Source: Pelobates cultripes
Taxonomy: Eukaryota > Chordata > Amphibia > Anura > Pelobatidae
Direction of reading: 5' to 3'
DNA: 64,000 bases
NCBI GenBank assembly: GCA_933207985.1
Contig: OW240912.1
Coordinates: forward strand, 82,330,022 to 82,394,021
Below, in pieces: positions 56,669-64,000 of the stretch; positions within the stretch are counted from its first letter, which is position 1; every line of letters starts with the position of its first letter. The notes beneath the pieces are model-generated. The model worked only from the letters and a program-made list of their open reading frames with translations, was not told the origin of the DNA and did not search any database. Both the position numbers and the translations under genes were made by a program.

Positions 56669-58195
56669 TTATCCCAAGAAATGACAGAGCTCAAACTCAG
56701 CATTTAATCCCTTAGGCTGCAACGTATCTAAATTGTAAATCCATTTCATCTCAGTAATGCCCAATTGTTTATTATGGTCTCCGCCTCTCCAATTTTTATT
56801 TACTTTGCATATCCCCTTAAAATTCAAAAGACTCATATCCGAATTGTGATACTGCTTAAAATGGGCTGAGACTGAGTGTTGCATATAACCCTTTTTTATA
56901 TTCAACATGTGTTCTCTTATTCTCACATACAACTGCCTCTTTGTTCTTCCTACGTACTGGAGCCCACATGGGCACTCCAGTACATATATTACGTTACTAC
57001 TGTGGCAGGTGATATTTTCCTTTATTTTAAAGGATTCTCTCCCTTTCTTGCAGTTGTTGTTAATAACTTCAAATACTCCTTTTGTTTGTTTGCATTTACT
57101 TTCTTTGCATGCAATACAGTCTAGGCAATAAAAGAAACCATTCTTCTTTGTTATAATTGGGACATTCCTTCCTTTTAGATGTTTATTTGTTATTTTTCTT
57201 CTTAGGTTCGGTGCGCCCCTAAAAATTATTCTGGGTCTTGCTGGTAAAATGTCGGCCAGTATTTTATCTTTTTTCAATAAATGCCAATGTTTAGTAAGTA
57301 TTCTTTTTAGTTGTTTATTTTCTTTGTTGTAATTCAAGATAATTGCTGGAAAATCTTCTCCTATTCTTTTTATTTGTGATTTATCTCTATTTTTCATGAG
57401 ATTGATACGATCTAGCTTCTCTACTCTACATAGTGCCTCCTCTATTTCTTTCTGTTGGTAATTTTTCGACAGGAATTTGTTTTTTACTGTTTCCGCTTGT
57501 TCCCTATAAACTTCAGAGTCTGTGCAATTGCGTTTCAGACGTCTAAATTCATTATAGGGTACGTTCTTTAACCACGTGGGTAAATGACAGCTCTCTTTAA
57601 GAATAAAACTGTTCACATCAACTTCTTTGAAGTGCGTTTTCGTTTTTACTTTCCCAGACTCTATATAGATGGTGAGGTCAAGAAATTCTACCTGTGTTTT
57701 ACTACAAGTAGTATTCAATTGCACTCCCCAGGTGTTCTTATTTGCATATTCCAGAAACTTCTGTAAATCATTCATCTCACCTTCCCATATAAAGAAAACA
57801 TCATCGATGTATCTTTTATATCTGTGGATGTTCTTATTCCAAGGATGTTCATTCCAAATGTGATTGTCCTCCCAATCCCCCATGAACAAGTTGGCAAAAC
57901 TAGGGGCAAATTTCGTCCCCATGGCTGTTCCCTTCTTCTGGAGATAGAACTGATCTTCAAATAGAAAATAATTGTTCTTTAGAATAAAAGCAATTCCTTC
58001 TATTATAAATGCAGTTTGTATATCTTCCAGTTCCCCATATTTATTTAATGAGTTTCTCACGGAATCACAGCCTTGTTGGTGATCAATAATCGTATATAGG
58101 GAGGTCACATCTGTAGATACTAGAATATAATTGTCTTGCCAGGAAAGGGAGTCCAGTTCTTTAATCATCTGTGTCGTATCCTTAAGATGGGACTT
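56669..58195 (-). pseudogene. PLE-B RT-GIY-YIG protein, 5'-truncated copy B1
   Basis: Encodes the last 499 residues of the family B protein, plus a few bases before its first Met (MIKELDSLSW, residue 302). Palm motif A, KKGTAMG, YIDD, CxxCxxC and GIY-YIG are all in frame and undamaged. The fingers and ORF1 are absent. The upstream end is joined head-to-head to B2 at 58194-58195. Confidence 0.93.
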
Positions 58196-59000
58196 CCTGT
58201 CGAAAAATTACCAACAGAAAGAAATAGAGGAGGCACTATGTAGAGTAGAGAAGCTAGATCGTATCAATCTCATGAAAAATAGAGATAAATCACAAATAAA
58301 AAGAATAGGAGAAGATTTTCCAGCAATTATCTTGAATTACAACAAAGAAAATAAACAACTAAAAAGAATACTTACTAAACATTGGCATTTATTGAAAAAA
58401 GATAAAATACTGGCCGACATTTTACCAGCAAGACCCAGAATAATTTTTAGGGGCGCACCGAACCTAAGAAGAAAAATAACAAATAAACATCTAAAAGGAA
58501 GGAATGTCCCAATTATAACAAAGAAGAATGGTTTCTTTTATTGCCTAGACTGTATTGCATGCAAAGAAAGTAAATGCAAACAAACAAAAGGAGTATTTGA
58601 AGTTATTAACAACAACTGCAAGAAAGGGAGAGAATCCTTTAAAATAAAGGAAAATATCACCTGCCACAGTAGTAACGTAATATATGTACTGGAGTGCCCA
58701 TGTGGGCTCCAGTACGTAGGAAGAACAAAGAGGCAGTTGTATGTGAGAATAAGAGAACACATGTTGAATATAAAAAAGGGTTATATGCAACACTCAGTCT
58801 CAGCCCATTTTAAGCAGTATCACAATTCGGATATGAGTCTTTTGAATTTTAAGGGGATATGCAAAGTAAATAAAAATTGGAGAGGCGGAGACCATAATAA
58901 ACAATTGGGCATTACTGAGATGAAATGGATTTACAATTTAGATACGTTGCAGCCTAAGGGATTAAATGCTGAGTTTGAGCTCTGTCATTTCTTGGGATAA
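58194..59000 (+). pseudogene. PLE-B RT-GIY-YIG protein, 5'-truncated copy B2
   Basis: Starts inside the codons for residue ~534 (LSKNYQQKEIEE) and runs to the normal stop, so it holds the connection, CxxCxxC and nuclease regions only. The apparent N-terminus in the open frame comes from antisense B1 sequence. It matches B3 very closely. B2 continues through the terminal region into B3 as a head-to-tail partial dimer. Confidence 0.92.
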
Positions 59001-59616
59001 ATTGCCTCTTCTCTCACTCCTCCCCCCCTTTTTTTTTTTTTTTTTGGGTCCTTTAAGAATAATAGTCTTAGCTCTTTATAGAGTAAATATAATTTTTACG
59101 ATATATAATCTATAGAGGCAGTACAAGTATTAAGGTTTAAAACATCAAGACTGCCTCAAGAACAAATTTTCAAGGTCAAAATATTGATCCTAGTTTCAAT
59201 ATAGTAATTATCTATATGAGAATTAATAGATACAATTTATCCTATTTTATATAATAAATTTTGCTTAAGTAAAATTTTTTTAAAATTTTTTTTTTAAATT
59301 TTTTTAATTAATTTTACTATCCTCTTGTGCTTAGTCGTGCTAAATGCAAACGGCAGTTATATTTGAACTTGCTTAGGCGAGGGTTGCTATTAAAAGAATT
59401 ATAATATACTATTCTCTTGTACTTAGTTGTGCCAAATGAAAACAGCAGTTATATTTGAACCTGCTTAGGCGGGTGTTACTATAGTAACAAGAATTACAAT
59501 ATACTATGTTGTAATGTTTTTCATTTGTGCTCTTATGTAGCTAATTAGGCTTACATTGTTAGCACATTTCTGTAAGCATCTATTTTTTTGCCGGGAAACA
59601 GCAAGCCGGCTACTGC

Positions 59617-59624
59617 TATATAAA
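59617..59624 (+). promoter_or_regulatory. TATA box of PLE-B
   Basis: TATATAAA lies 23-31 bases before the inner stem I of the hammerhead. A TATA element at the same relative place is present in PLE-A (53777) and PLE-D (12791-12796, minus strand). This suggests transcripts start in the ribozyme. Confidence 0.65.
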
Positions 59625-59638
59625 CGGATACAACGAAG

Positions 59639-59695
59639 CAGACCGCATCCATTGAGAAAGCCGCCGAAGCGGAGAAACGCGTTTGGAGGGGTCTG
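59639..59695 (+). ncRNA. Hammerhead-like ribozyme with U3/A8 core (PLE-B)
   Basis: Stem I: TCCA (59648-59651) with TGGA (59684-59687), an internal loop GCA/GG, then CAGACC (59639-59644) with GGTCTG (59690-59695). The core is TTGAGAA where consensus is CUGANGA, so position 3 is U and position 8 is A. An extra A follows, as in PLE-A. Stem II is CCGC/GCGG with loop CGAA and a G-A closing mismatch; then GAAA (59674-59677). Stem III is minimal (AC/GT, 2-base loop) with cleavage predicted after T59683. C3 and G8 pair in the active fold, so the double change keeps a Watson-Crick pair. Confidence 0.68.
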
Positions 59696-60198
59696 ACTCC
59701 CATCGATACAAGCCAGCACTTATACATCAAAGAGGACTTTTAAAATGATATTTTTCAGCATGCTTTTTGGTTGACTCGGGACGCCGAGATTATCAAATAA
59801 GGTCTGGACTTTCTTTCCTTTTGTGCATGGTTTTTTTTCTTAAAATAACTATTTTTAATAGATGGTATTTTTATTTGTATATTAATAAATTGTGTTTTAC
59901 AATTATTATTGAGTACGTAAGTGAGACTATTATGAATAACTAGATGATAAGGTGCTTCTATTGATTTTACATTTTGTTTTATATTATATAGGTCGTTAGG
60001 TTTCCTATTTATATACCTTATCTCTTATCTATACATTTTCTAGTTAATCAGCGCTCCACTTATTATACATTTCTTTTATATTAGATTTAAACCTAACTAG
60101 TGTTGAGCAGCAGATTATATATTTTTGTAATACAAGGACCTGTTGTTTGTTTTGTTTTTTTTGTTTTTTTAGTTATTTCTTTTCTTATACATATAAAT

Positions 60199-61419
60199 AT
60201 GGATATAAATACACTAAGGCAGAAGGTAGATACCAATGCAAGGTGCTTTGGAATAGATATTCTAAGGGAATATTCCACTAAACACAATAGAAATTTCCTA
60301 TTTTTAAAGTTAGAAAGACTATTAAAACAAGAATTAAAATTAAAATGGGAAATCGCTACATTGCAGCAATATATTATTGATAACATAACTCCCCGACGAT
60401 TAAGGTTATTTAAAGATCCAGCGTTTCCCATCGAGTATCTTGAACTCAAAGAAAGATGGTATGAAACAATGGAAGATTGTTCATTTGTTTTTATGGATAT
60501 TATTATTGAATGTAGAAAAAAGAAGTTGGTAGAATTAGATCAGGAAATTAAAGAAATACAAAATATCCTAGAATCTCTGGAAGGAGGTGAAAACCCAAAG
60601 GAAAGGATTGTTAAAATAGCCGAAAGTGTAGACAGACTGGAGGAGGAGATAAAAAAAACTAAGAAGAAAAAGTTTTTACGTGATATGGATGACTACAAAA
60701 ATGATAGAGTCAGAAATTTTCAGAAGAAATATGACTCATATCATGAGAAGAAGAACTTTCAGGAGAACGAGATGTATCACCAATCTAAAAGAACTGAATA
60801 TGAAAACCAGAATAGAAATCAATATGAGAGAAGAAACAATAACAATTGGAATGGAAGCTCCAACCAACAGTCAAGAAGACTTAATGTTAGAGAGAATCCT
60901 AATTTGATACCAGTCAACGAAAAAAGAAGAACAAAGGAGAGCTGGAGAAGATCTGTGAATAATATAGAAGGTGATCATTTGCTGAGGAGGAAAGATATAC
61001 CATTAGTCCAAAGAAGAGCAGAGACAAAGCATAAGCAAAATACAGAACGTGAAGGTTTAAGAATTTCAAGAGGTCAAGATGAGCGGAAACACAAAATGCC
61101 ACTCAATACCAACTTTAATAGGAGGAATGAAATGCACAGTAGAAATAAAGATAGGGAAATTGACAAGACATCTGAAAGAAGATCGGAGGAAGAATATGTG
61201 GAGACCCCTACAGGAGGTAACACAGTAACGGTCCAAGCTGAGGTACATAATACCACAAGAGAGGCGGTTTTTTTAGGAAGGAACACCAGAGAAATAACCA
61301 CATGGTTTCATCCGATGACACCAAGAAGGTCCAAAAGAAAAGAGTTAAACCTAGAAGAAATAGAGGAGGAAGAAGAACAAGGGATAAGCAAGAAAAAGAC
61401 CAAGAAGAGCACCCAGTAG
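60199..61419 (+). CDS. PLE-B ORF1 protein, copy B3
   Basis: A 406-residue highly charged protein. The frame is open further upstream to 60100, but that part is hydrophobic, U-rich leader; the ATG at 60199 aligns with the ORF1 start of family A. Blocks: WEIATL (50-55), PRRLR (65-69), FMDI (98-101), coiled-coil-like region (105-155), KFLRDMDDY (158-166). The spacing equals that in family A. The C-terminal half is longer than in A, rich in Asn, Arg, Glu and Lys, and likely disordered and nucleic-acid binding (inference). It overlaps the reverse-transcriptase frame; the slippery heptamer is at codons 357-359. Confidence 0.88.
   Translation: MDINTLRQKVDTNARCFGIDILREYSTKHNRNFLFLKLERLLKQELKLKWEIATLQQYIIDNITPRRLRLFKDPAFPIEYLELKERWYETMEDCSFVFMDIIIECRKKKLVELDQEIKEIQNILESLEGGENPKERIVKIAESVDRLEEEIKKTKKKKFLRDMDDYKNDRVRNFQKKYDSYHEKKNFQENEMYHQSKRTEYENQNRNQYERRNNNNWNGSSNQQSRRLNVRENPNLIPVNEKRRTKESWRRSVNNIEGDHLLRRKDIPLVQRRAETKHKQNTEREGLRISRGQDERKHKMPLNTNFNRRNEMHSRNKDREIDKTSERRSEEEYVETPTGGNTVTVQAEVHNTTREAVFLGRNTREITTWFHPMTPRRSKRKELNLEEIEEEEEQGISKKKTKKSTQ
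61269..61275 (+). promoter_or_regulatory. -1 ribosomal frameshift heptamer, PLE-B
   Basis: ORF1 codons read GTT TTT TTA, giving T TTT TTA in the slippery register. After a -1 slip the next codon starts at 61275 and enters the reverse-transcriptase frame, which is open from 61251 (its last upstream stop is TAA at 61248-61250) to 63704. A weak hairpin GGT.TCAT/ATGA.ACC lies at 61304-61322, which is 28 bases downstream and further than the usual 5-9. An ATG at 61302 (C at -3, G at +4) offers an alternative start, so frameshifting is not the only option for this copy. Confidence 0.7.
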
Positions 61420-63704
61420 GAATATTTAATCTTGCTGGCATACAACTATCACCCCACCACATTACAGCACTCAATAAAGGATTAAAATTTGCACCGACAG
61501 CACATTTGGATAAATTTGAAGCAACCATCGATGTTAAAAGGTTTATAAGAAAATTAAGCATCAAAAAACATTTTCATCAGATACCAGATTTTCCAGTAAA
61601 AGAAGAGCCTCTAAGTAGGTTCCAACATAGTCAATTGAGACCAACTTCTAAATTTTATCCTTTGAATCAAGTATCTGCTGGGATGGAAATATATGAGGAA
61701 TTAGTAACTGATGATATAAGGAAGATGAAAAAGAACAATCATTCAAGGAATAACTTAACAAGTAAAGAAAGAGAAGCAATTAAGGATCTAAGTAATAATG
61801 AAAAGATTTGCATCAAACCAGCGGATAAAGGTGGAGGAATAGTTATTATGTCGAGTGAATATTATTTAAAAGAAGCATCCAGACTACTGGGAGAACCTGA
61901 AACATACAAGAAATTATCAATTGATCCATTGAACACAATAAAGATTGAACTTGAAACTATGCTGGGTAAAGCTAAAGACATAGGAATCCTAAAGGAGTCC
62001 GAATATAGATTTCTTGCTATTCCCTTTCCAAGAACCCCTACCTTTTATTTCTTACCGAAAATTCATAAGAACTTGACAGCACCCCCCGGTCGACCAATAA
62101 TATCGGGGATAAATTCCATCACATCAAATTTGTCACAATATATCGATGCATTTTTACAACCATATGTGTCCAGGGTTAAGTCCCATCTTAAGGATACGAC
62201 ACAGATGATTAAAGAACTGGACTCCCTTTCCTGGCAAGACAATTATATTCTAGTATCTACAGATGTGACCTCCCTATATACGATTATTGATCACCAACAA
62301 GGCTGTGATTCCGTGAGAAACTCATTAAATAAATATGGGGAACTGGAAGATATACAAACTGCATTTATAATAGAAGGAATTGCTTTTATTCTAAAGAACA
62401 ATTATTTTCTATTTGAAGATCAGTTCTATCTCCAGAAGAAGGGAACAGCCATGGGGACGAAATTTGCCCCTAGTTTTGCCAACTTGTTCATGGGGGATTG
62501 GGAGGACAATCACATTTGGAATGAACATCCTTGGAATAAGAACATCCACAGATATAAAAGATACATCGATGATGTTTTCTTTATATGGGAAGGTGAGATG
62601 AATGATTTACAGAAGTTTCTGGAATATGCAAATAAGAACACCTGGGGAGTGCAATTGAATACTACTTGTAGTAAAACACAGGTAGAATTTCTTGACCTCA
62701 CCATCTATATAGAGTCTGGGAAAGTAAAAACAAAAACGCACTTCAAAGAAGTTGATGTGAACAGTTTTATTCTTAAAGAGAGCTGTCATTTACCCACGTG
62801 GTTAAAGAACGTACCCTATAATGAATTTAGACGTCTGAAACGCAATTGCACAGACTCTGAAGTTTATAGGGAACAAGCGGAAACAGTAAAAAACAAATTC
62901 CTGTCGAAAAATTACCAACAGAAAGAAATAGAGGAGGCACTATGTAGAGTAGAGAAGCTAGATCGTATCAATCTCATGAAAAATAGAGATAAATCACAAA
63001 TAAAAAGAATAGGAGAAGATTTTCCAGCAATTATCTTGAATTACAACAAAGAAAATAAACAACTAAAAAGAATACTTACTAAACATTGGCATTTATTGAA
63101 AAAAGATAAAATACTGGCCGACATTTTACCAGCAAGACCCAGAATAATTTTTAGGGGCGCACCGAACCTAAGAAGAAAAATAACAAATAAACATCTAAAA
63201 GGAAGGAATGTCCCAATTATAACAAAGAAGAATGGTTTCTTTTATTGCCTAGACTGTATTGCATGCAAAGAAAGTAAATGCAAACAAACAAAAGGAGTAT
63301 TTGAAGTTATTAACAACAACTGCAAGAAAGGGAGAGAATCCTTTAAAATAAAGGAAAATATCACCTGCCACAGTAGTAACGTAATATATGTACTGGAGTG
63401 CCCATGTGGGCTCCAGTACGTAGGAAGAACAAAGAGGCAGTTGTATGTGAGAATAAGAGAACACATGTTGAATATAAAAAAGGGTTATATGCAACACTCA
63501 GTCTCAGCCCATTTTAAGCAGTATCACAATTCGGATATGAGTCTTTTGAATTTTAAGGGGATATGCAAAGTAAATAAAAATTGGAGAGGCGGAGACCATA
63601 ATAAACAATTGGGCATTACTGAGATGAAATGGATTTACAATTTAGATACGTTGCAGCCTAAGGGATTAAATGCTGAGTTTGAGCTCTGTCATTTCTTGGG
63701 ATAA
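61275..63704 (+). CDS. PLE-B reverse transcriptase with GIY-YIG endonuclease, copy B3 (intact)
   Basis: Intact Penelope-like polyprotein, 800 residues from the ATG at 61302, or 809 from the frameshift point. In ATG numbering: ADKGG (174-178), LPKIHK (251-256), GRPIISG (263-269), palm A STDVTSLY (319-326, Asp321), GTAMGTKFAPSFANL (381-395), YIDD (421-424), FLDLTIYI, CxxCxxC (Cys649, 652, 655), GIY-YIG with Tyr696, QYVG (705-708), Arg712, EH (720-721) and Glu774. The N-terminal ~37 residues are very basic. The N-terminal block LSPHHITALNKGLKFAPTAH aligns with the start of family A RT. No stop or frameshift is seen: with an intact ORF1 and leader this is the best candidate for a recently active copy here. 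Confidence 0.95.
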   Translation, partial: RKEHQRNNHMVSSDDTKKVQKKRVKPRRNRGGRRTRDKQEKDQEEHPVGIFNLAGIQLSPHHITALNKGLKFAPTAHLDKFEATIDVKRFIRKLSIKKHFHQIPDFPVKEEPLSRFQHSQLRPTSKFYPLNQVSAGMEIYEELVTDDIRKMKKNNHSRNNLTSKEREAIKDLSNNEKICIKPADKGGGIVIMSSEYYLKEASRLLGEPETYKKLSIDPLNTIKIELETMLGKAKDIGILKESEYRFLAIPFPRTPTFYFLPKIHKNLTAPPGRPIISGINSITSNLSQYIDAFLQPYVSRVKSHLKDTTQMIKELDSLSWQDNYILVSTDVTSLYTIIDHQQGCDSVRNSLNKYGELEDIQTAFIIEGIAFILKNNYFLFEDQFYLQKKGTAMGTKFAPSFANLFMGDWEDNHIWNEHPWNKNIHRYKRYIDDVFFIWEGEMNDLQKFLEYANKNTWGVQLNTTCSKTQVEFLDLTIYIESGKVKTKTHFKEVDVNSFILKESCHLPTWLKNVPYNEFRRLKRNCTDSEVYREQAETVKNKFLSKNYQQKEIEEALCRVEKLDRINLMKNRDKSQIKRIGEDFPAIILNYNKENKQLKRILTKHWHLLKKDKILADILPARPRIIFRGAPNLRRKITNKHLKGRNVPIITKKNGFFYCLDCIACKESKCKQTKGVFEVINNNCKKGRESFKIKENITCHSSNVIYVLECPCGLQYVGRTKRQLYVRIREHMLNIKKGYMQHSVSAHFKQYHNSDMSLLNFKGICKVNKNWRGGDHNKQLGITEMKWIYNLDTLQPKGLNAEFELCHFLG

Positions 63705-64000
63705 ATTGCCTCTTCTCTCACTCCTCCCCCCCTTTTTTTTTTTTTGGGGTCCTTTAAGAATAATAGTCTTAGCTCTTTATAGAGTAAATATAATTTTTAC
63801 GATATATAATCTATAGAGGCAGTACAAGTATTAAGGTTTAAAACATCAAGACTGCCTCAAGAACAAATTTTCAAGGTCAAAATATTGATCCTAGTTTCAA
63901 TATAGTAATTATCTATATGAGAATTAATAGATACAATTTATCCTATTTTATATAATAAATTTTGCTTAAGTAAAAAATTTTTAAAATTTTTTTTTACATT
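63705..64000 (+). repeat. PLE-B 3' region of copy B3, cut by window end
   Basis: Same as 59001-59290 with a shorter T-tract. The window ends before the hammerhead of this copy. Confidence 0.9.

Larger units (their letters stand above)
59001..60198 (+). repeat. PLE-B pseudo-LTR and leader between B2 and B3
   Basis: The first ~970 bases match the end of B1 and, from 63705, the end of B3. It includes T/C tracts after the stop codon, the TATA box, the hammerhead, and a leader to the ORF1 ATG at 60199. The distance from the B2 stop to the B3 stop is 4,704 bases, the apparent monomer length. Confidence 0.85.

Noticed and set aside
56876..57131. Hydrophobic antisense frames of 74-82 codons seen in every PLE-B copy
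   Set aside because: They repeat only because the DNA repeats; they are antisense to the nuclease domain and have no motif.
61304..61322. Hairpin downstream of the PLE-B heptamer as a frameshift stimulator
   Set aside because: It has one mismatch, a 3-base loop and lies 28 bases away, beyond the usual 5-9; I kept it only as a note.

Overview
The window looks like a gene-poor stretch of a frog (anuran amphibian) genome. It has long AT-rich intergenic tracts, many TTAA-flanked short inverted-repeat transposons whose ends match the TTAAAGGRR ends of the amphibian T2/Kolobok group, hAT-type MITEs, L1- and L2/CR1-like LINE debris, CA/TG microsatellites, minisatellites and several Penelope-like retroelements (PLEs). 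I found no host gene, tRNA or rRNA that I could defend. A run of 100 N at 41701-41800 is an assembly gap.

Layout. 1-12 kb: microsatellite, satellite and foldback repeats, an L2/CR1-like fragment (8.1-8.7 kb), then a composite repeat carrying microsatellites (10.46-12.25 kb) into which a truncated L1-type element inserted. 12.7-14.3 kb: an old, degraded PLE on the minus strand (called PLE-D here). 14.5-41 kb: repeats, T2-like MITEs, minisatellites, a Tc1-like remnant and AT-rich spacer. 41.8-54.7 kb: a cluster of PLE family A. Copies A1 and A2 lie head-to-tail on the minus strand, and A3 is inverted against them on the plus strand. 54.7-55.7 kb: L1, hAT-like and tandem-repeat debris. 55.7-64 kb: a cluster of PLE family B. 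B1 is on the minus strand, joined head-to-head to B2, which runs in tandem into the near-complete B3.

The PLEs are the main content. Each full unit appears to be organised as: TATA box, type-I hammerhead ribozyme, leader, ORF1 (a basic, coiled-coil protein), then a reverse transcriptase with a C-terminal GIY-YIG nuclease, and then the next repeat of the terminal region. In both families the reverse transcriptase lies in the -1 frame relative to ORF1. Both have the same U UUU UUA slippery heptamer in the ORF1 frame at the point where the reverse-transcriptase frame is open. Family A has no AUG in the reverse-transcriptase frame ahead of the conserved N-terminus. I infer that ORF1 and RT-EN are made as a -1 frameshift fusion. 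The ORF1 proteins of A and B are diverged but clearly homologous, with identical spacing between four conserved blocks. Hammerhead cleavage in tandem copies would release unit-length RNA.

Functional statements about the RT, nuclease and ribozymes rest on motifs visible in the sequence plus general knowledge of PLEs. Frameshifting, ribozyme activity and promoter use are inferences.
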